A stretch of 64,000 bases of DNA, from contig NW_001799377.1 in assembly GCF_000165425.1 (NCBI RefSeq), positions 261,204 through 325,203 on the forward strand, in the 5' to 3' direction. The translations under genes and the position numbers were made by a program. The notes beneath the pieces were generated by a model. It did not search any database and had not been told where the DNA came from. It saw nothing but the letters and a program-made list of their open reading frames with translations. Of the stretch, positions 24,472 to 36,491 are shown one piece after another (positions within the stretch are counted from its first letter, which is position 1; the number at the start of each line of letters is the position of its first letter). Source of the DNA: Paramecium tetraurelia (lineage: Eukaryota > Ciliophora > Oligohymenophorea > Peniculida > Parameciidae).

Positions 24472-25941
24472 TCAGTTTTTGTAGATCCTAATAACATCTT
24501 GGATTTTGGTTCTGCAGATGGGACAATCCTTCAAATTCTTGCTGCATTTGAGACAAGCAGTGTTATGTTTACAGGGCATGTACAGAGCATCCCGATCATT
24601 TTCTATGCAAATTATACAACTATTCTCATTATTCTTATCAGCAACCACCTAAGTAGTTCTTTTACATTAATAAGTAGAAGTGGTTCCAATCTTGAATACT
24701 GTTTGGTTCTCTAAGGGATATAACTATGAGAACTATCCTTCTTTAGACAACCTAATCCAGGAACTGTTAATCAAATAAATTAAAATACCCATTAGTGGAT
24801 CCCATGTCCTCCAAATAGACACGTCCCTCAATAAGACAAATCTTGGCATGTATATTTGAGAGATGATGATCTTCACTGAAGGTGAGATCTGCAGTTTATT
24901 TTCTACCTATTGTTGTAACACACTTTTAAGGATTCAAAGCAATTATGTGCTTTTCAGATGAATTCAACCCCTCCACTATCAACATGACAATCTACATTAG
25001 GATGATAATAGCTTACTTCAACTATTTGATTATTCATACTCAATTGCTATATCTCAAATTGATTGCTTCCAAGCTCTATAATCATTCCAACTTTCAATTC
25101 CAATTTGCTCTCTACTTTGATGAAAGTCCCAGTTGTTGATCCTATATCTTTTATGAAAAACTATCCCATACAACATTAATTATTTACTTCTTTATTTTAA
25201 AACACAATTTCCGCGTGAAATCTACTTATACTTTCTTCTAATATCAAAATCTAGTTGTTGGAGTGCCTTCCTATTTTACCTCCTGATTCCTTAATACAAT
25301 AGAAATTAGTCTATGGTCCTTCAGTAGGTTGAATTATGAGTTCATTTTATACTTGTGATTCTAAGTTTTCTATTTCTTATTCTAATTAATTGCCGGTTTA
25401 TTATTTCTTTAAAAACTAAGGCTTGTTTTCACTATGTTATGATGCATCTCCTTACATTTCACATAATGGTTGTTGGAACTATTGAGATAACATTTCATTA
25501 TTCTTAATGTAATTAGTCATCATATCATGTTACACATTTATTTATCCATATTGTGCTTGTGCGGATTCTGTATTTTCAAGTGAAGTGTTTTCTTATTCCA
25601 TCCTATCACATCGCTTATCATCAATAAAAACTGATTTTATGTGTTAAGCGTACTCTTTTAATCCAATTTTCAACCCTTTCTTAAAATATTTATTTACAAT
25701 GCATCAACTTTTTTCTAACTATCTTACTGTTGATTCCTAAATCATCAATGAGGTCGTTTTCTTCTATTAATTCCAAACAGGATCCATCAATTGAATTATT
25801 TGCTACTTCTAAAAATAAATACGTACTGAAAGTGCTTTCCAGAGACTACAATCCAACAAATTTAAGCCATTATGACACATCCTCCCGAGACCATTTTTTT
25901 GGTTCCTTGGGTAGAATGACAAAGAGAGTTTCATAATCCAT
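24472..25941 (-). CDS. SAM-FHA-FHA-RING protein, putative E3 ubiquitin ligase
   Basis: 465 residues after removing three introns (22, 25, 25 nt). SAM domain 15-85 (KKWSREDVSQWLKFVGL ... LIDDLGINSKIVRKKL). Coiled-coil linker 100-195. FHA1 about 205-292: GRHS 217-220, SRFHAEI 232-238, DIGSTTGTFI 258-267. FHA2 about 318-402: GRKQ 330-333, SNIHA 346-350, DMGSTNGSWI 363-372. C-terminal C3HC4 RING with ligands C418, C421, C433, H435, C439, C442, C449, C452. FHA domains bind phosphothreonine; the RING should recruit a ubiquitin E2. The layout suggests phosphorylation-dependent ubiquitination, with the SAM domain for oligomerisation (inference). The combination resembles CHFR/RNF8 logic (FHA plus RING) but with two FHA domains and a SAM. 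One intron appears to end in AAAG and another in CAG. Confidence 0.9.
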
Positions 25942-25984
25942 ATTTTATATTTTAAATTTAAAAGCACTAACTGAAAATAATTAT

Positions 25985-26939
25985 TCACAAATATAATTCT
26001 TTTATCTTACTATTTGCCAAGTACACCAATTCTCGATTTGCAAATCTTTTAACATGGGTTGCTCTTATTATGCTTTTTCCAATCAATTCTGACTCTTTTT
26101 TCTTGATTTAGTACGAATATCCAAGTTATATCAAGGAATTGGTCTTGATCAACTTTCAGTGACAGTCTCATTTAATTCAGGAATCTTCGCTCAAAATATT
26201 TTTCAACTAACTCAATCTCATTATCATGCTTATCCTATATTTGCATCACATATAAATTATGAGTATCATTCTTAGATATCAAGAAGGGATTAAAAGTGAA
26301 TGTATTACCATACTTAAAATCGCTATGTTAAATCTTCATAAACTTCAAACTTATAGTTGCTATCTATTTGATTCATCCTTTGGTAAATTCAGATAGTTCT
26401 AGCAAATAATTCTAGTCGCAAAAAATCTTTATCTAATTCCTTGGATTATTTTTTCTTCCTTTTCATATTAAATTTAGCTTTATCTAATATAAATGATTTT
26501 GGGCACACATTATAAGTAATAGTAATAAATCCTAATTCTCAATTAATTTTTTAGGATAAATATTTTTGAAGAATTTTCACATACGAACTCAAAGTATTCC
26601 AAAATTATCTGTTTTTTTGGTTCATCAATATCATCATCGTTTAACTATTATTAGTGTAAAGGCATCATCATTACAATTATCCCTTCTAAATCATGAAATC
26701 ACAATTTGCAAACGAACATCATTTTTAGTGTCCAATTCCAATTGATAACTATATGGCTACTAAATATTGGGATAACTTAGGAATTTATTAATTATAAACC
26801 ACTCTCTATGAAATCCAAACTGATTTAGAAAATGATGTAATGTTCTCTCATATTTGCACTTTGTAATTGATATTGATCCTTCTTCAATAAAAATAGATCC
26901 ATTTGACTCTTGCTTCTACAATTACGAATTTTGAGGCAT
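25985..26939 (-). CDS. Uncharacterised multi-exon gene
   Basis: Starts at ATG 26937-26939 (MPQNSQLQKQESNGSIFIEE) and reads well through HHFLNQFGFHREWFIINKF and YSYQLELDTKNDVRLQIV. The frame then shifts, through an intron I could not place exactly, to IDEPKKQIILEYFEF. Further down are TFTFNPFLISKNDTHNLYV and FLDITWIFVLNQEKRVRIDW. The stop is probably TGA 25985-25987, 44 bp upstream of the SAM-FHA-RING gene on the same strand. The pattern of beta-strand-like segments hints at tandem C2-like or calpain-type sandwiches, but I cannot support a family. Roughly 270-300 residues. Confidence 0.5.
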
Positions 26940-27428
26940 AGTGAATAAATTAATACAATAATTATTAAATATTATATTATCACTTGAATTATCACTTCAG
27001 TAATCCCTTACAAATTGAATTACTTTTTATGAAATATGAAGAGTATACTTAAAAATGATTTTATGATCATTAAGTCAACAATCGATCAAGAAAATTAATG
27101 ATTTACATTAAAACCTAAAAATTTCAATATATATTATAATTTTATCCCTCCAATATTCTATCTCTAAATATCTATTCTGATTATTTAATAAAGTGTTAAA
27201 AAGACTGTTTTTTTAGCAGAAATTAATTTATTATGAATATAATGAGTCTTACATTTAATGTATCTTACTAAATATTTTGTTTTCTAAGCTATACGAGTCT
27301 CTTATTTACATATCACCTAAAACTTTAATGTTAAAAACACTTTTATATTGAGAGCATAAAGAATGTACATCCAAAGTAGTAAATACTCATAACAAAAATA
27401 GCTTTCTTAACATATATATTATAAATCA
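26940..27428. other. AT-rich intergenic spacer
   Basis: 489 bp of A+T-rich sequence between two same-strand genes. I see no convincing coding frame, RNA gene or repeat. Confidence 0.5.
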
Positions 27429-30400
27429 TCAATTTTATAAGCTTAAAATACCAGGAATTTCCTTAAGCATAGTTTAGGCATCTGAGTTCTATTAGACATT
27501 ATCATCTTTATTCTCCTCTTAATTAATAGGTTCTAGAAGCTGATTTTATACAGAGTCTGTTTTTTAATTTTATGCCTTTTGCATTTTTTTGAGAGCCCTA
27601 TAGTTCTCTATGATATTCCTGAGTTTTGGGTCCTCCATCACGTCGATGTAATCCACAGGCTACGATATGATAGTATTAAAAGGTGCCTTGCATTCTTTAA
27701 TATAATAAATAAAACAAAGGCGATCTTGGAATTTCTTAAGAGTATGATAATTTTATAAATTGTTCATGATTTGTTGATTTCTATTATAATATTATTAAAT
27801 AATCTTACTCAAATTGATCCCTCATTAGTATCCATTTAGTAGCAGGTTTTAACTTCTTTAAGAAATTATAATATATTAAGGTCAATCCTACATTTCCCTA
27901 TTTAGTGCCAAGGCATTATTTGGAATTCTTCAATTTATCTGCAAGATTAAAAAGGTCTCCAGCCACAGCTATATTTTTGGAATAAACCCATCCTACAATC
28001 ATTTTGTATTTAGACTTGTTTTGAGTAAAATAGTCAACAACTGTTCTAACAGATGAATAATTTTCACAAGTAAGTGTAATCAATTCTGGCCTTGGAAGGA
28101 ATTAAGCATATTGATGATCATATGTTAACAATTATGGTCGTATTAACCATGATTCTCTGATCTCATCTGGCCTCTTCTTCAATAATAGATTCAGTTCTCC
28201 TATATGTATCAATTATTTTTTCTCTTTGATTTTAGATATTTCAATCTAGGCCTAGGCTTCAGGACATTATAACAATGATTAACCTTATTTTCTATATTGT
28301 TAGAATAGCATATCCTACTTTTTTTGTTTTTCTGATTCATTATGGTACAATGATTTCTCATAAAGTATTGATGGAATTTATTAGGGGGCTACTTCAACAA
28401 TTTTAATTGCCTATTATTGTTATTTTTTTTTCTTTTCAATAATGGCTTATTAATAACTCTGAGATTACTTGTTTGTTGAGCGATCTTTCACTTTCTTAAT
28501 TTCTTCATATGTTAAACTATAATATATATAGATAAATACTTTTTCTATTTGTTTAATTTGATGATTTCTTGAACATTCTAAATCTCTTTTAAGTATTTCT
28601 CTTTATTCAAATTCATTTCCAAAAAGATTTATGATTCTAAGTTGAGTATCGATTATTCATTCACTTATCTCCAATTTTTGAATCTCCCTAATAATCTTGT
28701 GAATCTCTCTTTCGATGCTTTTCTCAAATCTCCCCAAACATCCTCTACTTTAGTTGACTATTCCTTTTTATTTTGAATTTTCTCCTCTTTCAAATGTTTC
28801 TTATTTTATGTTTCTTAATCAAGACATTGATTCACATTCTGCATGTTTTCTTTCATCCACCCTATCCATTCAAAATCATCCCTTAAACTCTTAATATTAA
28901 TTTATATATCTTACATAATCTATAAATTTTAGATCTGCACTATTCGTATTCTTTTATCTCTGTTTATTAATCTGCCCTAATTTTTATTGCCATTCCTCTC
29001 CTCCAAAAGTAACTAACAGCTCAACTTCATTCAGTCTTTCTTACATCTGATCATTCGAACTTCTTTATTTCAAACATCTTAAGGATTGTTACTTGATCAG
29101 ATTGTACATCAATTATAGACTAAATCCTTGAATTTTCAAATAGCAATGACAATAACATGTTCGTATTTTTAGTAACTATTAAATATACAGATTATTATCA
29201 GGCTATTTCTGTACAAGTTCATTATATTGAGACAGTACTTATTTTACTTCCTAAAGATCATCTCCCAAATCCTTAAATTTGAGTCCTTGAAATTACTTAA
29301 CTTGATTCTATAATTCACTCATGATTTCAGCATCTGGTTTATTCTCCAAAAAGGTAAAGTATTATTAATATGTTTGCAAATTGTTAATCTAATCTTTATT
29401 TCTTAACCAAATTAATCTTTATTCTTAATAATCTTTGATTTTCTAATTCAAATCATCGTAAATCTTTATATTTTCTCTTAATTTAACCAATAATTGATTA
29501 TTTGGTTTGATATTTGCAATTTGAGCGCTGTTGATCAGAGTTCTTATGCTTAGAACATTTGCATTTTAATCTAAGAATTCCTCAGCCTTTTACATCCAAA
29601 GCATCTAAATATAGAATGTCCATAATCTACTTTACACATTTGGTTCATAATAACAATTGTTGTTTATTATTTAAATGAATATGTATTGCTCTGGAGCTTT
29701 TGAACCCTCCAATTTGATCTCAAACTCTCTCAAAGACTGTAGCCAAACTTCATATTTAGATTTTATCTTTTGCATCAACATCAAGTAATAATGATCTTGT
29801 ATCTAATTATCACTATTCAATAATTTCAACACTTAAACAATATTGTATTTCTTTTTTCCATTTTATGCTTCAACATTTTTAGATTCATTCAATAATTTCT
29901 AACATTCGTATCTCCATTGTATTTATCTAAAACTCAATACAATTTATGATATCTCATCAAAGACTACTTCTGGGATCTTCACCTATGCAATAAGTTCATT
30001 ATTAAAATCTAAATCTCTAATCTCCTTCACTCTCTATAACATTACTTAAATATTATCTTGTCTCTTATAAGCTACATAAAATAATTGCCGAATAAATTCC
30101 ACCTATTATTGACTCTACTTAATGTATTATTCAAGATCACCAGATTTCAGATATCTATATTAATCCAAATTATCTAAAATCCTAGGCTTACTTTCAACTA
30201 TTTCAATTGCCTACATTAATTCTGTCTTACGAGTTGAAATATCTAATTCGAATCCATTTGAGTTACATAGCTTTTCAATATCTTCCAATTCCTTCAGTGT
30301 TAAGATCTCCTTCAATTTATGATCAAGTTCTTTGAATTGTTTAAGCTTTTTTTTGTAATTCTCTAAATATTCGCTTGTCAATAAACATTTATCCATCAAA

Positions 30401-32532
30401 GCTATTATATCTTAACAAAATTAACTTGTTATTTTCTCTTAGCTTTAACATTTATTGTGAATTTCAACCAATTAATCAAAGACTCTTTTAATCACTGGCG
30501 ATTCTTAAGCTGCTCTTTAGATATTTTCAAAACTATAAAGTCCTTAAGACTCTCTTTCAGTCAATCTGCAGTTTCTATCTATTTTCGATTCCAAGTCTGT
30601 TCTAAATTCCTAGATCAATTGAGCTTCAAAATGAGATTAAATTTGATTTAACAATTTGTCACTATTAAAAGGGAATTCTATGATTTATTAAAAGTTATTT
30701 TGGATATTTACATCTTCGAGAGTTATGCTTTCAGATATTAGTTTTTCTATTAATTTGACACATCCCATTGTAATATTACTTTTATTGGCCATCTTTTTTA
30801 ATTCAAACAATTTCTCCACAAGTGGCTTACTTTTTTAATTTTTCATCAATATATATTACTTGTAAACAGTCAGTTCTAATTAGCTCTCTATGAATGGAAC
30901 ATCCCATTAAAACTTCGCTCCTTCAAAGAGTTTTTTAAATTCTTTCTTAATATTTGATGATACAATATAGCGATTAATTAATTATAATAGAGTTTCATTA
31001 GGATGGACAAACAATTTATGTGGATCAATTACGCATTCATTCAAGAGATTCAATGTAGTTTCAATTAAAAAACCATCACCAATCCCTTTTTCAATTTTAA
31101 GTTTCATTTATTTTCGTGACAATATATATGATTTTATCGCTTTTCTTTCCTCTTTATCGAATGAATACCCTTTGTTTTTTAATTAAATTGTTAATTCATC
31201 AAAGAAAGAGGCATTATTTTCTAACTAAATCGGAAGTATAGATAACATTTACTATTTCAGTTCTTCCAATAATTTCTACTTCAATAATATTTTATCCAAT
31301 TGAATTTCTGCAGATGGTTTTATTGGCATAGAAGCTAAAAAGGATTTTAGATGTTTCAGATTCTAATAGTCATCTTAAGTTAAAGGTAATCTGGGTAACT
31401 TTCTCATAATAGCCTCCATGTATAATAATAAAGGTAAGACATCCAATAAATGAATTTTTAATATTTCTTTCGGAATTACTAAATCCTCTAAACTCAACAA
31501 GATAGGATCATCCAAATCAATTTTATATCTTCTGCTGCTCCATCTCTTACAAGATTCACAAACATAGGAATCTTGTTTGATTTGTTTCTTTTTAATGCAC
31601 ACAAAATGAAACCACTCATAACAATGATCACATTACACCATTTGTTAGTTATTTAATGATTTTCTACAAATACAAAAAATGACATGACTCTCCATATGAG
31701 ATTAGCAATAACCTTCAATTTTATCATTATCTGACCAAAATTATTCTTTTTTTTTGGGTATTGAATAATTTTGAAAAATTGATTCTAAATTAATTAATAC
31801 TTCATTCTTCAATTGACTGGTTGATTTGTCATTCTTTTATTGAACATCAAAAATGTTATCTATTGAAATTGAAAAGGCCTCTTAGATATCGTCTAATTCA
31901 TTTTTAATTTCCTATTAATCTACTTCTATGCTGTTTGGATCCTAATTATTGCCATGAAACCTAAGATTTAGAATCCATTATTCATTTTCAATCAACTCCA
32001 ACTCTTTCTAAACTCTCTCTTTCATAATACAATGTGGATGTGCAAAACCATCACAATCCAAACATTTTATTGATGCTCCAGGCTTATCACAATTCAAGCA
32101 TTTTTCCTTTGTTTTTTTATCTTTCTACTCTTATAAACCAAATGACATAGTATGGTAATCTCTCACTTGTATACAAGGATCAAAAATAGCACAGAGTACA
32201 TGTACATACATACCATTATATCCAGAAACTCTCCTAAGCAATCCATCCTACCCACAAATGTAACATACAGGTTTCTAAACATTATCTTAGCAAGGATCAC
32301 ATTCTTCATCTAAATTATTATACCCATAACAAAATCTATGATATTTTAATTTACATTTTTGGCATTCCTTCTATTGACAACCTTTATCTTTTCTTAAGAA
32401 GTTCAATCCGCAAACTGAGCAACTCATTTATTATTATTATTTCTACTCCTTAAATACTTTTTATAATTCATGCTCAAATATTACCTGCCATTGTATTAAA
32501 TCATTAATCTAAATCAATCTATCACAACCCAT
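27429..32532 (-). CDS. Large PHD/extended-PHD finger chromatin protein
   Basis: About 1675 residues with three introns (25, 23, 28 nt) near the 3' end. The N-terminal 350 residues hold Cys/His zinc modules: CSVCGLNF ... CQKCKLKYHRFC ... CDPC; CYICGQDGLLRRVSG then YVHVLCAIFDP; CLNCDKPGASIKCLDC and GFAHPHC (an extended-PHD arrangement); then a second PHD finger, FCICRKSLNNQQMVQCDHC ... WFHFVC ... YVCESC. Such fingers read histone H3 tails. The next 1100 residues are long helices and coiled coil, comparable to the helical region of KDM5/PLU-1 type proteins, but I see no JmjC domain. Near the C-terminus APFNTIISQPVDYIDVMEDP resembles a bromodomain ZA loop. Start MGCDRLIQIND is the first in-frame ATG; an alternative joins an upstream exon (MNYDQSYVTYGD...) through a 20-nt GTT...TAG intron. 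Confidence 0.8.
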
Positions 32533-33226
32533 TATTATCTATACAAAGGACTTCTCAATTACCACTTTTCAACAGTCAACATTATCCAATTATGATCAAT
32601 TATATCCCCATATGTGACATAAGACTAGTCATAATTCATTTATTCTTTGCCTAATTTTCATATTCATAAAGCACGAGAACTGTCCACATTCACTCGTAAT
32701 ATAATACAATTAATTATAATATTATATATTAATAAGAAAATACCAGTCTCCTTTGGCTTTATTATGAATAATGATAAAAACTAAATTTTCACTTGCTTAT
32801 TTACATTTTTTCATTTTTTCAAATTTATTCTAAATTTCAAAATGGTTTTATATTTAAGTTTAAAGTCTAATATTGGACCTTATTACAAAATTTAATAAGC
32901 ATCCTATTTCACTCATTTACCCATAACCTTTTTATGGTCAAATTCGATTGTAATGGCTCTAATCTAGTTCTATTTTTACACATTTTAATTATTATAAAGA
33001 ATAGAGTAATTTATTTTTAATTTAATTTAAAGTCATCTTTTTCAGTTATTTGAAAATTTAAAAATTTCCACATTCATGAAGACTTTCATCTAAATTCGAA
33101 TTGTCTAAGTTGTAATGAATGTGGTGGTTTTGTCTATGTAGTTGAAAATGTTAGGAACAATTATTAGATACATACTATATTTTATTGTTTCTTTGATTCA
33201 ATTTAAGTTAATAATATTTATATTTA
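32533..33226. other. Divergent spacer with zinc-finger-like open segment
   Basis: Between the PHD gene (minus) and a small plus-strand gene. On the minus strand, directly upstream of the PHD start, frames contain ECGQFSCFMNMKIRQRINE and LVLCHIWGYN, which resemble a PHD half-module but are broken by TGA codons. The rest (about 32700-33220) is AT-rich with nothing recognisable. Confidence 0.4.
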
Positions 33227-33591
33227 ATGGCAAAATTTGAGTAATTGGATTCTCCATATGCAAAAGTATTTTTCATGTTGCAATAATTAGTGAAAGCAGA
33301 ATTGATTACTCAAAGTGAGAAAGATCAATTTAAGGGTATATAAGTATATGCTATTTAGACTTAATAATTCAAAACGACTAGTCAATAATGAATTTTATCG
33401 TTATAGAAGGTTATCAGGAACTATTTGAAAAAGTTTAAGAATTCATTTATAAAAAAAGAGTCAGTTTAGAAGGGTTATCCGATTTTGAGGATGATGATTC
33501 AACTACCAAAAGTCTGAGGTAGTATTTGAGAAATAAATTAAAACTGGAATTAAAACAGAGTAATTTTAATTTGTCAATTAAGAAAATTTGA
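33227..33591 (+). CDS. Small uncharacterised acidic/basic helical protein
   Basis: 113 residues, one 23-nt intron (GTATATAAG...ATTTAG). The protein begins MAKFEQLDSPYAKVFFMLQQ, followed by LVKAELITQSEKDQFKDLII and FEKVQEFIYKKRVSL, then an acidic LSDFEDDDSTT and a basic tail RNKLKLELKQ. Predicted all-helical. Exon junction, length and stop (33589-33591) are consistent. The start follows a non-coding AT stretch and is the first ATG. No family recognised. Confidence 0.75.
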
Positions 33592-34108
33592 TTATATAAT
33601 TAAATGTATAATATTTCTGCGATTACATATATAAATTGTTTACATTCTTTTAAGTAATCTCATGGTTACAAACCATTCTACAATAATTAATTATTGTAGA
33701 GTGTTGAGAATTCGTTCCATTTATTCAAATAATTAATCTAATTAGATTAGCATGGCAACTAATATAAATACTGTTGTTATGGAGATACAAACCCTAGAAA
33801 TGGGTTCATCATTTGAATTCCTGGATATTGATTAATAACATAAGGTAATTATGGGATTTTGAATGGCTATTATTTGGTTTGCAGTAATTGTTGTTGAACT
33901 GAATTTTGATCTTAAGTAATTTTTGGACTAGATTCTTTCAAAGGCATGTTATTATTTATGAATTATTAAAATACATTATTATTGAGGATCATTGGGGAAT
34001 CTTAATAAGATTTATAAGGTTGATAAGACTATTAAAGTATTATAGAATTAAAATTATTATGATCTAATTACTATTAATTTTCTTCTTTGACATTTAGGAC
34101 TTGATCAT
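33592..34108. other. Spacer with unresolved short open frames
   Basis: An ATG near 33751 opens MATNINTVVMEIQTLEMGSS then FEFLDIDQQHK before a possible 40-nt GTA...CAG intron and an early stop. Another frame reads a Cys-rich YKYCCYGDTNPRNGFII interrupted by TGA codons. This could be a decayed gene. The segment also contains the palindrome listed separately. Confidence 0.3.
33677..33700. repeat. 24-bp perfect palindrome
   Basis: Two 12-base arms, tctacaataatt and aattattgtaga, are exact reverse complements with no spacer, so RNA from either strand could form a hairpin or the DNA a dyad binding site. It lies 86 bp after the stop of the 33227-33591 gene and about 50 bp before the next plus-strand ATG. 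Possible 3' processing or termination hairpin, or protein-binding dyad; AT-rich sequence makes chance palindromes commoner, but 12 matched bases per arm is long. Confidence 0.6.
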
Positions 34109-35072
34109 TCAAATTAGATGTGATATTTTAGCATCCTTTATGAATATTTAAATAGAAATACCACTATTAATTTTAATATTTTGATCCTCATTAGAACTGA
34201 CTATTTTCTAGCTATTTTCATCTTTTTATTTATTCACTTTTGATCTTGTTAATATTTAACAATTTTCTGAACAAACCTCTTATGTTTAAATTTTTTTAGA
34301 TTTTGGCTCTTCCTTTTTTGATATAGGTAATCTTCTTCTTTTTAAAAGTTTAATTTTATCATCTTCTTAGGAAGAAACAGAATCTTCTTGGATATCATCA
34401 TCATCTGAATCATCTAGATCACATTGGTATCTTCTCTTAAGGTTGGCATAGTATCTATTTTTAACCATGTTTTCCTACATCTATAAACATAAGATAATTA
34501 CAGGTCTTCCTTTTAAAAAACTAGAAATATAACTCCATTTAGTTCCAAATTTTCTATACAATTTGAGGATCAACTTATCCTCTTCTTCAGTCCACTTATC
34601 TTAATTTATTGTCCCTTATAGTTAATTTAAATAACGCTCTCGAACTTATTTTCCTGTTCTCCAATCCATTACTGTACAGATCTTACTCCATTTTTTACCA
34701 AACTTTTAAACTAATTCTTTCAATTATTCATCTTCTTCTAAAGTCCACAACTGTCTCGAAGGAGCCTAAGCTTATATACACATTCTACTAAATTTGGATG
34801 GAGCTATTGCCATTTATACATGCATTCTAATGGTGTAGGACCATCTAATAATGCGCTTATAGATTTCCAGTTCCCTTGCTACTAAATATGGAGCTCCTTA
34901 AGTTTTTCCTATCTTTAAGGGGTCCATTCAAATTTTGTCTGAAATTATATTAATGTTATGTAATTACTTCGCTCTAGGTCTGGTTGAGTGCATTTTCTTA
35001 TTTCGAGTCTTGTGTAATACTCATTCTGTATGCAGAAATTATTTTAAATATATTATCAAAAATATCATCCAT
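34109..35072 (-). CDS. Three-repeat (R1R2R3-type) Myb transcription factor
   Basis: 294 residues after removal of three introns (29, 23, 27 nt). Repeat 1 at 37-83 (EWTPQRQEKLKELHIQQQGN then WKSISALL), repeat 2 at 89-134 (LWTLEEDEQLKELVQKFG, KKWSKICTVMDWRTGKQV, RERYLNQL), repeat 3 at 141-188 (KWTEEEDKLILKLYRKFG, TKWSYISSFL, KGRPENMVKNRYYANLKRR). Each repeat keeps the spaced Trp residues and the recognition helix, so it should bind DNA. In plants and animals 3R-Mybs bind AACNG and control cell-cycle genes; that role is an extrapolation. The C-terminal 100 residues are an acidic patch (DLDDSDDDDIQED) then Lys/Ser-rich. The start follows an in-frame TGA. Confidence 0.93.
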
Positions 35073-36491
35073 TCTTCATCACCTTTTATACATTAAATAT
35101 GACGAAATAATATATTAAGTATCTTTATTAAACTTTTCTAAATAAAACTGCAAAACAAACTGCAATTTATCAATATGCAACCTTAATATCACTATTTTTC
35201 TAACATCGACGTTAAAGATTACTTTGCCAGTTTTAACTCCAAAGTTCTGATGTTTATTACTGATTTTCGCTCTTCAAGTCCCCTATAAAAAAATATTTAA
35301 ATCATAAATAACAATATGTAAATAATATATTATATTTATCTACCGTTAAATAATAGAGCTCACCATTCCATTTTTCTCAATTAAATAAAATTCAAAATTT
35401 AATCTATTTTTTATACACTATCACCTGTTTTATTGATTAGGATATTTTAGACTTACTTTGTTTTGATAACATTTAATATATTTTAGTATATTTTTATTAC
35501 ATTAATTAAACACCTTTTACCTATTGTAAGATAGTATTGATTTCTATGTTTGAATTAAACAATTCACTCTTAAATAAATAATATTTCCCACAAATATCAG
35601 TATTTGTGTATCTATTGATAATTGGAGTATTCAATATTATTTTGATTGATGTGTGCATTTCTTGTTATATTAGACATTTGTGATCTATCTCTCATTACAA
35701 AAATCATCTAATATGAGTATTTACATGATAAATTTATCTATCTAAAATTCATTATCAGAGACTAGTCATTATATTTTTTTTAGAAAATAATTAAATTTTC
35801 ATCAATGAATACTTTTAAAACATGTATACTTCAACTTTAAATACTTCTCAACTAGCATTCGAATTTTGATAAATCTTCTAAATATGGGATCCAAAGAATT
35901 TCTGAAAACAAGTTCTTTCCTTTTTATTTTCTATATATTCAATATTGATAGTAGCCAGACTATAATTTAAATATAATAAAGGCTAGCAATGATTTCTTTT
36001 AGCACAAATGGAGTTCATGATGATTAATTCTAATTATAAATATTATTATTATCCTTGTATATCATATACTTCGAAAAGGTTATTTTAATTACACAATTAA
36101 TTAATCAACTATTTAGTTAAGGTTTATTCAGAAGTAAAAGTTTAATAGGATGAAAATATTTTATATAATAATGATATAATTACAATATAAAATCTTAGTA
36201 ATAACACAAAGTATAAGACATATAATATATATTAATTTAAATATTTTCTTATAATTTATTAATAAAGGGTATCTTATTTGGATTTGCTAACTTTTTAATC
36301 TAGATGAGATATTATAATACTTATTGAAAGAGTTTCTGATTTTTTTAATCAAACCGCCTTTTAATAAATTAAATAGTGGTTTTCTATTGTTCAATATAAA
36401 ATTCATTATTTCCAAACTAAACCAATCTATTGGAAATTATGCAAATAAGATCGTAATAAATATAATTTTTAAATAATATGAGTTTTAGATA
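35073..36491. other. Long AT-rich spacer
   Basis: 1.4 kb upstream of the Myb gene and downstream of the TPR gene. On the minus strand near 35175-35290 a short open segment (LKSENQQQTSELWSQNWQ) looks protein-like but lacks a start and partners. The rest is A+T-rich and unassigned. Confidence 0.4.

Noticed and set aside
24499-24714. Plus-strand ORF of 71 codons
   Set aside because: Antisense to the RING domain, whose eight zinc ligands are perfectly spaced on the minus strand.
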